Shown: piece by piece, positions 28,441-37,962 of the stretch
Numbering within the stretch: position 1 is the first letter of the stretch
Layout: every line of letters begins with the position of its first letter
The notes under the pieces: model-generated
Told to the model about the DNA's origin: nothing
What the model saw: the letters and a program-made list of their open reading frames with translations, nothing else
Databases searched by the model: none
Origin: Alkalispirillum mobile
Lineage (GTDB): Bacteria > Pseudomonadota > Gammaproteobacteria > Nitrococcales > Halorhodospiraceae
DNA length: 64,000 bases
Direction of reading: 5' to 3'
NCBI RefSeq assembly: GCF_003664325.1
Contig: NZ_RCDA01000002.1
Span: 62,001 to 126,000 of the forward strand
Translations under genes and position numbers: made by a program

Positions 28441-30276
28441 ATGTCTAACGTAGTGGATCATAGTACCGTCGAAACGGCTGATCCGGCATCGGACCTGCTG
28501 CACCGGGTGTTCGGTTTCCGCGAATTCCGCGGCCAGCAGGGGGATGTCGTGCGCCACGTGAGCGCCGGGGGCGATGCCCTGGTGGTCATGCCCACCGGTG
28601 GTGGCAAATCGCTTTGCTACCAGTTGCCGGCACTGCTGCGGCCGGGGGCGGCCATCGTGGTCTCGCCGCTGATCGCGCTGATGCAGGATCAGGTGCGGGC
28701 GCTGCGCCAGGCGGGCGTGCGTGCCGCCTCGCTCGATTCCACTCGCACCCTTGATGAGCTGCGGGAGATCGAACAGGGCCTGCTGCAGGGCGAGCTGGAT
28801 CTGGTCTACATGGCCCCCGAGCGGCTGATGACCCCGCGCATGCAGGAGCTGCTGCAGCGGGCGCGGATCGCGCTGTTCGCCATTGACGAGGCGCACTGCG
28901 TCTCCCAGTGGGGGCACGACTTCCGGCCGGAATATCTGCAGCTCAGCGTCCTGCACGAGCGCTTCCCCGACGTGCCCCGCATTGCCCTGACGGCCACGGC
29001 GGATGCCCGCACCCGCGAGGAGATCGCCCGCCGGCTCGGGCTGGAAGCGGCCCGGCAGTTCCTCTCCAGCTTCGACCGGCCCAACATCCGCTACCGGGTG
29101 ACGCCGCGCCGCAATGCCCGCGACCAGCTCTGGCGCTTCCTGCAGAACGAACACCCGGAGGATGCGGGTATCGTCTACTGCCTGTCGCGGCGCAAGGTGG
29201 ACGACATGGCGGAGTGGCTGAACAGCAAGGGCCGGGAGGCGCTGCCCTACCACGCCGGCCTGGATTCGGCCACGCGCCAACGCAATCAGCAGCGTTTCAT
29301 CGAGGAGGAGGGGCTGATTGTGGTGGCCACCGTTGCCTTCGGCATGGGGATCGACAAGCCGGACGTGCGCTTCGTGGCCCACCTGGACCTGCCCCGCAGC
29401 GTGGAGGCGTACTACCAGGAGACTGGCCGTGCCGGGCGGGACGGCCTGCCGGCCAATGCCTGGATGAGCTACGGGTTGCAGGACGTGATCACCCTGCGCC
29501 AGATGCTGGACAGCTCCGAGGCGGCGGAGGAGCACAAGCGGGTGGAGCGGCACCGGCTGGAGGCCATGCTGGCGTTCTGCGAACTCACCGGGTGCCGCCG
29601 CCAGTCCCTGCTCGGTTATTTCGGCGAGGACCTGTCGGAGCCCTGCGGCAATTGCGACACCTGCCTGGAGCCGGTGGAGACCTGGGATGCAACCGAAGCC
29701 GCGCGCAAGGCCCTGTCTGCCGTCTACCGGACCGGCCAGACGTTCGGGGTCAGCCACCTGGTGGATGTGTTGCGGGGCCGGGAGACCGACCGGGCGAGGC
29801 AGTTCGGCCACCATCGGCTGTCCGTCTTTGGCATCGGGGCGGACATGGAGCCGGGGCAGTGGCGCACGATCTTCCGCCAGTTGGTTGCCCTGGGCCTGGT
29901 CGACGTGGACCTGGATGGCTACGGCGGGCTGCGTCTGGCCGAGCGGTGCCGGCCGGTGCTGCGGGGCGAGCAGCCGCTCTACCTGCGCCGCGACCCGGCC
30001 CCGGTACGGGGCCGGAAAAAGCGGGGGGTGCCGGATGCGCCCTTCGACCGGCCGGAGGACGAGCAACTTTTCAACGCCCTGCGCAGCTGCCGCCGCGAGT
30101 TGGCCAAGGAGCAGGGGGTTCCCCCTTACATGATCTTCCATGACGCCACTCTGCGTGAGATCGTGGAGGCGCGCCCCGATACACTGGCGCAACTGGCCGA
30201 GATCAACGGCGTGGGCGAGCGCAAACTGGAGCTCTACGGTGATGAGTTCCTGGGCGTGGTGAGGGAACAGCTTTAA
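28441..30276 (+). CDS. recQ: ATP-dependent DNA helicase RecQ
   Basis: This 611-residue superfamily 2 helicase unwinds DNA 3'-5' in recombination and fork repair. The Walker A PTGGGKS contains Lys57, and DEAH (149-152) leads into the RecQ aromatic loop HCVSQWGHDFRPEY. The zinc Cys set lies near 380-410 (CELTGC, CGNCDTC), followed by a winged helix. An HRDC domain occupies about 535-611. The ATG at 28441 directly follows a TTG; the ATG gives the normal N-terminus. The next gene starts 12 bp downstream. Confidence 0.97.
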   Translation: MSNVVDHSTVETADPASDLLHRVFGFREFRGQQGDVVRHVSAGGDALVVMPTGGGKSLCYQLPALLRPGAAIVVSPLIALMQDQVRALRQAGVRAASLDSTRTLDELREIEQGLLQGELDLVYMAPERLMTPRMQELLQRARIALFAIDEAHCVSQWGHDFRPEYLQLSVLHERFPDVPRIALTATADARTREEIARRLGLEAARQFLSSFDRPNIRYRVTPRRNARDQLWRFLQNEHPEDAGIVYCLSRRKVDDMAEWLNSKGREALPYHAGLDSATRQRNQQRFIEEEGLIVVATVAFGMGIDKPDVRFVAHLDLPRSVEAYYQETGRAGRDGLPANAWMSYGLQDVITLRQMLDSSEAAEEHKRVERHRLEAMLAFCELTGCRRQSLLGYFGEDLSEPCGNCDTCLEPVETWDATEAARKALSAVYRTGQTFGVSHLVDVLRGRETDRARQFGHHRLSVFGIGADMEPGQWRTIFRQLVALGLVDVDLDGYGGLRLAERCRPVLRGEQPLYLRRDPAPVRGRKKRGVPDAPFDRPEDEQLFNALRSCRRELAKEQGVPPYMIFHDATLREIVEARPDTLAQLAEINGVGERKLELYGDEFLGVVREQL

Positions 30277-30288
30277 GGGAGCGGGCCG

Positions 30289-30606
30289 ATGGTGCTGAGG
30301 GATGAACTGAAGGAGATGATCGTCAACCGCGTTCGGGAGGCCGTGCCGGCCGAAGCCATCTACCTCTATGGCCCCGGGGTGGAGGGGCCGGAAGCGGAAG
30401 ACCGCCACCTCGAGTTGCTGGTGGTGGTGCCGGAAGCTTACGAGCCGCCATCCCGTCGGGGTATCCACCTCAAGCGCAGCCTGAGCCGGATCAACCGGCC
30501 CATTGAGGCGCGGGTGGTCACCCACGATGAGCTGGAGCGGGAGCGCCACCACCTGCACTCGCTGGAGCACCGGGTGCTGCTCAAAGGCGAGCGTATCTTC
30601 GGTTGA
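30289..30606 (+). CDS. Small degenerate nucleotidyltransferase-like protein
   Basis: The 105-residue protein resembles a minimal (MNT-type) nucleotidyltransferase domain: helix, then AIYLYGPGVEGP where active enzymes have GS, and LELLVVVPE where active enzymes have an Asp-x-Asp strand. Both catalytic motifs are degraded (Pro29 for Ser; no Asp pair). A conserved basic stretch PPSRRGIHLKRSL follows. It is 12 bp downstream of recQ and probably co-transcribed. No HEPN partner gene is nearby, so it is not an ordinary MNT-HEPN toxin pair. Function is unknown. Confidence 0.7.
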   Translation: MVLRDELKEMIVNRVREAVPAEAIYLYGPGVEGPEAEDRHLELLVVVPEAYEPPSRRGIHLKRSLSRINRPIEARVVTHDELERERHHLHSLEHRVLLKGERIFG

Positions 30607-30627
30607 CGGGCTGCCACCGGTAGCCGG

Positions 30628-31554
30628 TCAAAACAGCCAGAGCGTGAGGCCCAGCACGAGCGGCAGGGTAATCACCGCGAGCGCGGTCTGCACCGTCAGG
30701 ATGGTGGCCATCAGCACCGCGTCGCCGCCCAACTGTCGGGCGAGGATGTAACAGGAGGCCGAGGCGGGCACGGCGCTGAACAGTACCAGCACCGCCAGGG
30801 TCGTCTCGTCCAGCCCCATCAGCCAGCCGCCGACGGCGGTGACCATCGGCAGGACCAGCAACTTGAGCACACTGGCGAGTGCCAGCGCGCCCGGGCTGCG
30901 CCCGATCTCCCCCCAGTACAGGCCGGCCCCCACCGCCATCAGCCCCAGCGGCAGCGCGGCCTGTCCCAGGCCGTCCAGGAACATCAGCGCGGCGCCCGGC
31001 AGCCCCGGGGTCAACACGTTGAGGAGTATCCCCACCACACAGGCCATTACCAGCGGATTGCGCACGATACTGCCGATGAACCCGTTGCCGCCCCGTTCCC
31101 CCTTTTTTCCGTAGCGCATCAGCGCGATCACGGCCAGGATGTTCACCAGTGGTACCAGTACCGCCAGGCTGATGGCGGCGAGGGTCAGCCCCTTGTCGCC
31201 GAAAAGGGCGATGGCGGTGGCCAGGCCCACGTAGGTGTTGGGCCGCATGCTCCCCTGCAGCACGGAGGTGAAGGCAGGCCCCCCGTCTGGTGTGCTGGGC
31301 CGCAGCAGCGCCCACTGCGCCAGGTAAATGAGCAGCACGGCGCCGATCAGGACGGTGATGATCGGCAGCAGGTCCAACGTGTGCAGGGGGGCCTCCGACA
31401 GGCGGGCCACCAGCAATGCGGGCAGGGCCAGGTAGTAGGTCAGCCTCTCGGCGGTGGGCCAGAAGCCGTCGGCCGCAAAGCCGGTGCGGTAGAGGATATG
31501 CCCCAGGGCGATTAGCCCGAACACGCTGATGAGCGCGGCGATGGTGGACCCCAT
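30628..31554 (-). CDS. AEC family permease (auxin efflux carrier-like)
   Basis: The 308-residue inner-membrane protein has about ten hydrophobic segments and AEC-type features: LGHILYRTGF at the start, GSMRPNTYVGLA in the middle and KLLVLPMVTA later. Family members export or exchange organic acids such as malate or malonate. The ATG at 31554 follows AAGGGAG. It lies downstream of the TRAP permease but is separated from it by a terminator, so it is probably a separate unit. The substrate is unknown. Confidence 0.85.
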   Translation of the reverse strand: MGSTIAALISVFGLIALGHILYRTGFAADGFWPTAERLTYYLALPALLVARLSEAPLHTLDLLPIITVLIGAVLLIYLAQWALLRPSTPDGGPAFTSVLQGSMRPNTYVGLATAIALFGDKGLTLAAISLAVLVPLVNILAVIALMRYGKKGERGGNGFIGSIVRNPLVMACVVGILLNVLTPGLPGAALMFLDGLGQAALPLGLMAVGAGLYWGEIGRSPGALALASVLKLLVLPMVTAVGGWLMGLDETTLAVLVLFSAVPASASCYILARQLGGDAVLMATILTVQTALAVITLPLVLGLTLWLF

Positions 31555-31576
31555 GGCCACTCCCTTGCTGCCAACG

Positions 31577-31612
31577 AAAAGAGGGCCGACCCGGTGCCCC
31601 GGGTCAGCCCTC
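31577..31612 (-). terminator. Terminator after TRAP permease gene
   Basis: Read on the minus strand, a 14-bp stem (31599-31612 with 31581-31594, one G-U pair) and a GGCA loop are followed by TTTTC. It lies between the TRAP permease stop and the AEC gene. Confidence 0.75.
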
Positions 31613-31646
31613 GCAGATGATACCGCAGGGCGGCCCCGCGTGGGGG

Positions 31647-33920
31647 TTAAGTCTGCGGCGGTTTGGGTGCCTGGTCGGCGGAAGCGGCCAGTTCCCCGGT
31701 CCGCTTCTTGAAGATCAGCTGCAGTGCGACCAGTGCACCGCCGATGCTGATGCCGATCAGGTCGGTGGTCCAGCCACCGGCGATCATCGACAGGGCACCG
31801 ACCAGCAGGCCGATCCGCAGGTACCAGACCATGTGGCCGAAGAACCAGCCCTGCACCGAAGCCGTCAGCAGGTAGATACCGATACTGGCGGTTGCCACCA
31901 CGCGAGCGATCTCGGCCCAGGTGCCTTCACCCAGCAGCGCGGGGCTGTAGAAGAACATGAAGGGCACGATGAACGCGGCTAGTCCCACCTTGAAGGAGGT
32001 GACCGAGGTGCGCAGCGGGTCGGTGTTGGCGATGGCCGATGCCGCGTACGCCGCCAGGGCCACTGGCGGGGTAATGGCCGAGATGACCGCGAAGTAGAAC
32101 ACGAAGAAGTGCGCCACCAGCGGGTCGATGCCCAGCCGTTGCAGGCCGGGTGCCACCACCGATGCGGCCACCGCGTAGGCAGCCGTCGTGGGCATGCCCA
32201 TGCCCAGCAGGATGCTGATGCACATGGCGAAGAACATCGCCAGCAGTTGGCCGCTGCCCTCGATGGTCCAGTTGATTAGCGGAATGGTCACGTCCACCTG
32301 GGCGATGCCCAGCAGCATGGACGCGAACCGTGCGCCCACCCCGGTGAGACTGATAACGCCGACGATGATGCCGGCGCAGGCGCAGACCGCCACCAGCGGG
32401 ATCACCATCTTCGCGCCCAGCTCCAGCGCACGCAGGATGGCCCTGGGGCCCATCCAGTGCGGTGTCAGCCAGGAGACCACGGCGGCACTGAGCATGGCCA
32501 CGGTGCCGGCGCGGATCACCGAGTAGCCCATGAACAGAGCGCCGATCAGCACAATGATGGGGATGAACAGGTAAACCTTGCGCAGCATCTCGCCCAGCTG
32601 TGGCAGCTGATCCCTGCGCAGGCCGGTCATGCCCATCTTGCGGGCCTCGAGGTCCACCATGAAGTAGATGGACAGGAAATAGAGCACCGCCGGGATGATG
32701 GCCGCCACCGCAAGCTCGGTGTAGGGGATGCCGGTGATCTCCGCCATGATGAAGGCACCGGCGCCCATGATCGGCGGCATGATCTGCCCACCGGTGGAGG
32801 CGGCTGCCTCGATGGCCCCGGCGCTGCGCGGGTGGTAGCCCACCTTCTTCATCAGCGGGATGGTGAGGCTGCCGGTGGCCACCACGTTACCGGCTGAGGT
32901 GCCGTTGATCATGCCCATCAGGCCGGAGGCAAATATGGACACCTTGGCCGGCCCGCCCCGCGCGCGACCGGCCGCGGCGAAGGCGAAGTTCACGAAGTAG
33001 TCACCCACCTTGGAGGCCTGCAGGAAGGCCGCGAAGGTGATGAACAGGATGATGTAGGTGGACGACACCGCGGTGGTCGGCCCAAGTATGCCGTTGTCCG
33101 TATAGACGTAGCTGAAGAAGCGCGGGAAGGAGTAACCGCGATGCTCCAGGATGCCCGGCAGCCAGGGGCCCGCAAAGGCGTAAAACAGGAAAACGCCGGT
33201 GATAATCACTAGCGCGAGGCCCGCGACCCGGCGTGTCATCTCCAGGATGAGCACGATACCGGTGAGCGAGACCAGGAATTCGGTGGTGCCGACGAAGGAG
33301 GTGCCAGCCGCCATGCGCCAGCGCGACAGGGCGAATATGATGAACGCTGCCACCACGATGGCCGCCAGTGACAGCAGCCAGTCCGGCCAGTGCACCCGGT
33401 TGGCCGGGCTGCGGAAGACCCAGCTGGAGAGCAGCGCGATGCCGGTGCCGCCGATCAGCGCGTAGCGCATGTGCTCGAAGACCCAGTCCGGCGGGTTGGG
33501 CTGGCCGCCCATCTCGCGCAGGTACCACGCCAGGCCCACGCAGAAGGCGGCATAGCCGATGGCCGTTGCGCCGGCCAGCAGCGGGACGATCTGCGCGGTG
33601 GTCAGGGCGCGTGGATTGGCGGTGCGGTTCAACGTGGCCGCCGTGGTCAGCAGAAAGCCGATCACCAGCCCGCCCGCCACGTGGCTGATGCGGAACGCCC
33701 AGGTCTCGATGGGCGCCACGTTGAGGGAATACAGGTGGAACGCCGTGTACAGCACGCAGATGCTGTACAGCAGCCAGCGCTGCCAGCCGATGACGTCGCG
33801 CTCGTTATGGCCGAGCGGAATCTCGGTCACGTCGTCGGCGACGACAGTGGGTGCGCCCTGCTGCGCTTGCGGGTCCTTCTCGTCGGGTGACTTCTGGTTG
33901 TCTTGCCTTTGTGAATTCAT
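31647..33920 (-). CDS. TRAP transporter, fused 4TM/12TM permease
   Basis: The 757-residue protein fuses the small DctQ-type (about 40-230) and large DctM-type membrane subunits, the arrangement paired with TAXI-type binding proteins. Motifs include FINGTSAGNVVATGSLTIPLMKK-like GMINGTSAGNVVATG and MPTTAAYAV. The transporter imports organic acids using a Na+ gradient. The ATG at 33920 was chosen; an in-frame upstream start at 34031 would run through the intergenic hairpin. The N-terminal 40 residues are hydrophilic and Gln-rich. The TAXI gene is immediately upstream. Confidence 0.92.
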   Translation of the reverse strand: MNSQRQDNQKSPDEKDPQAQQGAPTVVADDVTEIPLGHNERDVIGWQRWLLYSICVLYTAFHLYSLNVAPIETWAFRISHVAGGLVIGFLLTTAATLNRTANPRALTTAQIVPLLAGATAIGYAAFCVGLAWYLREMGGQPNPPDWVFEHMRYALIGGTGIALLSSWVFRSPANRVHWPDWLLSLAAIVVAAFIIFALSRWRMAAGTSFVGTTEFLVSLTGIVLILEMTRRVAGLALVIITGVFLFYAFAGPWLPGILEHRGYSFPRFFSYVYTDNGILGPTTAVSSTYIILFITFAAFLQASKVGDYFVNFAFAAAGRARGGPAKVSIFASGLMGMINGTSAGNVVATGSLTIPLMKKVGYHPRSAGAIEAAASTGGQIMPPIMGAGAFIMAEITGIPYTELAVAAIIPAVLYFLSIYFMVDLEARKMGMTGLRRDQLPQLGEMLRKVYLFIPIIVLIGALFMGYSVIRAGTVAMLSAAVVSWLTPHWMGPRAILRALELGAKMVIPLVAVCACAGIIVGVISLTGVGARFASMLLGIAQVDVTIPLINWTIEGSGQLLAMFFAMCISILLGMGMPTTAAYAVAASVVAPGLQRLGIDPLVAHFFVFYFAVISAITPPVALAAYAASAIANTDPLRTSVTSFKVGLAAFIVPFMFFYSPALLGEGTWAEIARVVATASIGIYLLTASVQGWFFGHMVWYLRIGLLVGALSMIAGGWTTDLIGISIGGALVALQLIFKKRTGELAASADQAPKPPQT

Positions 33921-34012
33921 GTTTGGATTCACTGTCCGTTGTCGGGCTTTTGGCCCGTTGCGGATAGGGGGTCTGCCGGGCAGGCCGACGGGTATGTCAG
34001 TTTTGGCTGCCC

Positions 34013-34051
34013 GGACAAACAGAACCCCCACCCGCGGTTGCGGATGGGGGT
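34013..34051 (-). terminator. Intercistronic hairpin between TAXI and TRAP permease genes
   Basis: On the minus strand a 12-bp stem (34040-34051 with 34024-34035, one G-U pair) has an AACC loop, followed by TCTGTTTG. A partial terminator or 3'-stabilising hairpin here would yield more binding protein than permease, as is common in transport operons. Confidence 0.65.
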
Positions 34052-34074
34052 GGTTTCACCGGATACGCAGTGGC

Positions 34075-35061
34075 TTAGCCGCGCAGATCATCCGGGATGT
34101 CGTAGCCGTTCTCTTCGAACCAGCGGACCGCACCGGGGTGGAAGGGAAGCCAGTCGTTGACCTCCCAGTTCTCCGGCAGGGTCTCCTTGGACGCGCCGTG
34201 AATCTGAACCATCTCATCGTTGTTCTCCATCACGGTCTTGGTCACACCATAGACCAGACTCTCGGGCATGTCCTTGTGCGTAATGGCGAAGTTCCAGATG
34301 GAGATGGCGTGGATGTCATCGTCCAGGGTCTGGTAGGCGTCGGCCGGAATGGTGGAGGCGGCCAGCTCCGGGAAGGCCTCCAGCAGCTGGGCCTGCTCGT
34401 CCTCGGTAACGGAGAAGATGTTGACGTCAGTCTGGGCCTCGGCCTGGCTGAAGGCGGAGATCGGGATGCCGGCCGCAAAGGCGAAGGCATCGATCAGGCC
34501 GTCCTGCAGCTGACCCACCTGGTCGGAGGCACCGCCGTTGCGGGTGCGGACGTTGAGGCCAAGCTGCTCGAAGAACTGCGGGAAGTACATGTCGGAGGTG
34601 CCGCCGGACGGGCCGATACCCACGGTCTTGCCGTCCAGGTCTTCCATGGACTCGATACCGGAGCCCTCAAGGGTGATCACCGAGAAGGCGGTCTGGTACA
34701 TGGGGAATACGGCACGGATGTCGGTGTGCTCCAAGCCCGGGGCCAACTCACTCTCGCCTTCCCAGGCCGCCAGGGCCGGACCCATGGTGACCATGCCGAA
34801 CTCGTGGTCGCCGGTCTGCACCAGGGTGGCGTTTTGCACCGGGCCGCCGGTGACCTCGGCGCCGGCATTGATATCCAGCGATTCGCCAACCATGTTGGCC
34901 CAGCCGGAACCGTAAATGTAGTAGGTGCCGCCCTGGCTGGCGGTGCCCACGGTGATGCTGCGGGGCCAGTCGCCGCGATCGTCGGCAATGGCGGCGCCAC
35001 CGGCTGCGACCGCTGCGCCAGCGCACAGGCTTACGAATACATTGCGGGTGCTGTTAAACAT
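34075..35061 (-). CDS. TAXI family TRAP transporter solute-binding protein
   Basis: The 328-residue periplasmic protein has a signal peptide (about 1-25, cleaved near AIA-DD). The mature part has the TAXI signature ITVGTASQGGTYYIYGSGWANMV and GKTVGIGPSGGTSDMYFPQFFEQLG. It presents an unknown carboxylate substrate to the fused permease encoded downstream. The ATG at 35061 has GGAG upstream; longer frames run into the promoter region. The ALDH gene lies 281 bp upstream on the same strand. Confidence 0.93.
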   Translation of the reverse strand: MFNSTRNVFVSLCAGAAVAAGGAAIADDRGDWPRSITVGTASQGGTYYIYGSGWANMVGESLDINAGAEVTGGPVQNATLVQTGDHEFGMVTMGPALAAWEGESELAPGLEHTDIRAVFPMYQTAFSVITLEGSGIESMEDLDGKTVGIGPSGGTSDMYFPQFFEQLGLNVRTRNGGASDQVGQLQDGLIDAFAFAAGIPISAFSQAEAQTDVNIFSVTEDEQAQLLEAFPELAASTIPADAYQTLDDDIHAISIWNFAITHKDMPESLVYGVTKTVMENNDEMVQIHGASKETLPENWEVNDWLPFHPGAVRWFEENGYDIPDDLRG

Positions 35062-35131
35062 TTTAATCGCTATCTCCGCTGATGGCTGATCGGAAAAATG
35101 CTGCGGTGGCCCAAGGCAGGCACACCGGACG

Positions 35132-35174
35132 GTCAGACATTCAAGGATAGGAATGATCGGGTAAATGGTCTGAC
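35132..35174. repeat. Inverted repeat upstream of TAXI gene
   Basis: GTCAGAC (35132-35138) and GTCTGAC (35168-35174) form perfect 7-bp arms with ATT/AAT next to them, about 70-115 bp before the TAXI start. They may be a regulator site or frame a promoter. No other clear signal is seen in the 281-bp gap. Confidence 0.4.
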
Positions 35175-35342
35175 ACCGCGTTTTTATGTCAGCCGTGTGG
35201 CGGCTGTCAACGGTGGGTTGTTGTGCAGCACCGCATGCGATGTGCGCCATTACACGCCATTACGCAGTTACCTGCTGCGCTTTTCCGGCGTTTTTTCACA
35301 TGGCGCACACCGCGTGTTGCGGCAAATTGTCGCAAACTGGGG

Positions 35343-36794
35343 TCAGTTGCCCCGCGGGACCGTCTGCGGCTCGACGAACTCGAACAGCCCTTCGGTGCCC
35401 CCCTCGCGCCCCCAGCCGCTGGATTTCATACCGCCGAAGGGGGCCTCCGGCGTCGGGCCGGTGCCGGTGTTATGCCCCACGTGGGCGAACTCCAGCGCCG
35501 GGATGATGCGCTGGGCCCGGGCCTCGTTCTGGGTGAACAGATAGGCGGCCAACCCGAACTCGGTGTCATTGGCCAGTTTCAGGGCGTGGTCCTCATCCCG
35601 AAAGGGGGTGATGGGCACCAGGGGGCCGAAGGTCTCCTCGCAGGTGCAGTCCATGCCGGGCTGGACCCCGCGGAGCACGGCCGGGGGGAAGAAGCCGCCC
35701 CAGTCGTCGTGGATCTCGCCCGGGTCCTCGCCCAGCACGACGGTGGCGCCGTTTTCCACGGCGTCATTAAAGTGCCGGCGGACCTTCTCGTAGCCGTTAC
35801 GGTCGATGAGCGGGCCCAGGTCGGTGTCCGGCTCCATCCCGTCACCCACCTTCAGCTTGGCGGCGCGTGTTGCCACTTTCTCAGCGAAGGCCTCCTCTGC
35901 CGAGGCCTCGACCAGGATGCGGTTGGCGCAGACGCAGGTCTGGCCGCCACCGCGGAATTTGTTGGCGATCAGGTGGTCCGCCGCCTTGTCCAGGTCGGTG
36001 TCGGCAAAAACGATGAAGGGCGCGTTACCACCCAACTCCAGGGTCAGCTTTTTGACCCCGGGCGCGCTGGCCTTGATGAGCTTGCGCCCCACCTCGGTGG
36101 AGCCGGTGAAGCTCACCACCCGGACGCGGTCATCCTCCATGAGGGTGTCCCCGATGGGGCCGGAGGACCCGGTGACCAGGTTGACGAAACCGGGGGGCAG
36201 GTCCACTTCCCGGTCCATGAGCGTAAACAGCGCGATCATGGTGAGCGGCGTCTTGGAGGAGGGCTTGATTACGCTGGGGCAACCGGCGGCGATGGCGGCC
36301 GAGAGCTTCTTGGCGATCATACCGATGGGGAAGTTCCAGGGGGTGACCAGCCCCACGACACCGGCAGGCCGGTTGTAGACCGTCCAGGTCGCGTCCTTGG
36401 GCCGCTCGTGCAGGGTGCGCGGCCCTAGGGAATAGAGGTTGCGCGCGCAGTACTCGAAAAAGCCGGCGGCGTAGAGTACTTCGCCCTCCGCCTCCTTCAG
36501 CGGTTTGCCGTGCTCCAGGGTGAGGATGCGGCCCACTTCTTTTTTGTGGGCCTTGAGGGTGTCGACGATGCTGTCGAGCCACGCCTGGCGTTCCTCCAGG
36601 CTACTGCCCGCGCGCAGGGCGGCCTGGGCGGCGTCAATCGCCCGTCGGGTCTCATCGGCCCCCAGGGACGAAACCCGTGCCAGCTCATCGCCGTTCACCG
36701 GGTTGCTCACGGAAAAACACTCGCCGCTGTCGGCGGGTGTCCAGGCGCCGTCGATGTAGCCGTGCAGGTTCGGCAGCAGGGGGGATTGGACCAT
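35343..36794 (-). CDS. NAD(P)-dependent aldehyde dehydrogenase (succinate-semialdehyde DH-like)
   Basis: The 483-residue enzyme oxidises an aldehyde to an acid. It has TPWNFP with Asn154, the general base Glu253 in LELGGNAPF and the nucleophile Cys287 in GQTCVCANR. The CVC pair is typical of GabD-type succinate-semialdehyde dehydrogenases, where the second Cys can form a redox-switch disulfide. Length matches GabD. No gabT is adjacent; neighbours are a hydroxyacid dehydrogenase and TAXI-TRAP genes, so another semialdehyde substrate is possible. Confidence 0.88.
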   Translation of the reverse strand: MVQSPLLPNLHGYIDGAWTPADSGECFSVSNPVNGDELARVSSLGADETRRAIDAAQAALRAGSSLEERQAWLDSIVDTLKAHKKEVGRILTLEHGKPLKEAEGEVLYAAGFFEYCARNLYSLGPRTLHERPKDATWTVYNRPAGVVGLVTPWNFPIGMIAKKLSAAIAAGCPSVIKPSSKTPLTMIALFTLMDREVDLPPGFVNLVTGSSGPIGDTLMEDDRVRVVSFTGSTEVGRKLIKASAPGVKKLTLELGGNAPFIVFADTDLDKAADHLIANKFRGGGQTCVCANRILVEASAEEAFAEKVATRAAKLKVGDGMEPDTDLGPLIDRNGYEKVRRHFNDAVENGATVVLGEDPGEIHDDWGGFFPPAVLRGVQPGMDCTCEETFGPLVPITPFRDEDHALKLANDTEFGLAAYLFTQNEARAQRIIPALEFAHVGHNTGTGPTPEAPFGGMKSSGWGREGGTEGLFEFVEPQTVPRGN

Positions 36795-36858
36795 GGTTCG
36801 CTCCTCGTGGTGTCATTCGTGTGCCCCCGCGGGTCGGGGCCGTGTCGGGTTGTTCGGT

Positions 36859-37845
36859 TCAGGGGGTGGGCGGGACGTAACCGCGGCCCTTGTCCACCTG
36901 GTTGTGCAGGGCCTCGCCCTGCTGCCAGCGCTCCAGGTTGGCGATGAACTGCTCGGAAAGCGCGCGCCGCCAGCCCACCACGTCGCCGGCCATGTGGTGA
37001 GAGATGATCACGTTGTCCATGGCCCAGAGCGGGTGGTCAGCGGGCAGCGGCTCCTCCTCGAAGACATCCAGCGCGGCCCCGGCCAGCTCTCCGGCTTGCA
37101 GGGCGGCGACCAGGTCGTCCGTGCGGACGATGGGGCCGCGCCCGATGTTGATCAGCCGGGCGTGTCCGGCCATGTGGCGGAATAGCGCTTCATCGAAAAG
37201 GCCTTCGGTGGCCGGCGTCAGCGGGGCGGCGATGACCACGTAATCCTGCTCCGGCAGCACGGCCTGCAAGCGGTCATTGCCGTAGACCGCCTGGAAGTCC
37301 GGGTCGTCGTCGCGGTCGCGGCTGGCGATGCCGGTGACCTGCATGCCCATGGCGCCGCAGGCGCGGGCGATCTGCCGGCCGATGGAGCCGGCCCCCACCA
37401 CCAGTACCCGCTGGCCCTCGATACGCTCGGTGTCACGGTGCTGCCAGCGATGCGCGCGTTGCAGGTCGCGCGTGGTGTGGAGATCCTTGGCGTAGGTCAG
37501 GATCAGGCCAAGCACGTACTCCGCGATGTGGCGGTCGAAGATGCCCCGGGCATTGGTGAGCGGGATGTCGCTTTCGCGCAGCGCCGGGAAGAGCAGCCGG
37601 TCGACGCCGGCGGAGGTGGCGTGCACCCAACGGACCTTGCGTGCGGCCGGCCAGGCCTGTTCCACCACGTCGGTATTGAAATCGGTGACCAGCAGGATAT
37701 CGGCCTCGTCCAGCGCTGCGCGTAGCTCATCCACCGTGCGGGTGTGGATGAGCCGCGCCCGACCTTCCAGCGCCTCCAGGCCGGGCGGGATGTCCTCGTC
37801 CACGGCGGTCAGCAGGGCGATGACCGATTGTGCGTTGGCTGACAT
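36859..37845 (-). CDS. D-2-hydroxyacid dehydrogenase family protein
   Basis: The 328-residue NAD(P)-dependent oxidoreductase has the Rossmann motif GAGSIG at 151-156. The catalytic Arg236 (NIGRGPIV), Glu cluster 263-265 (DVFEEEPL) and His284 (ISHHMAG) are in place. Members interconvert 2-oxoacids and D-2-hydroxyacids such as glyoxylate/hydroxypyruvate. The ATG at 37845 has GGAG 8 nt upstream and was chosen over a longer frame from 37938. It is 64 bp upstream of the ALDH gene on the same strand and divergent from the aminotransferase. Confidence 0.88.
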   Translation of the reverse strand: MSANAQSVIALLTAVDEDIPPGLEALEGRARLIHTRTVDELRAALDEADILLVTDFNTDVVEQAWPAARKVRWVHATSAGVDRLLFPALRESDIPLTNARGIFDRHIAEYVLGLILTYAKDLHTTRDLQRAHRWQHRDTERIEGQRVLVVGAGSIGRQIARACGAMGMQVTGIASRDRDDDPDFQAVYGNDRLQAVLPEQDYVVIAAPLTPATEGLFDEALFRHMAGHARLINIGRGPIVRTDDLVAALQAGELAGAALDVFEEEPLPADHPLWAMDNVIISHHMAGDVVGWRRALSEQFIANLERWQQGEALHNQVDKGRGYVPPTP

Positions 37846-37962
37846 TTGTCCTACTCCCTGTGCTGGCGCTCTGGCTGATCCGCGAAAGCCGGGGGCCCCG
37901 GGGTGCTGCACCCCGGAAACCCCCGTCACTGTGCCCATTAGTAGCCCTCAGCGGAGGGTCGC

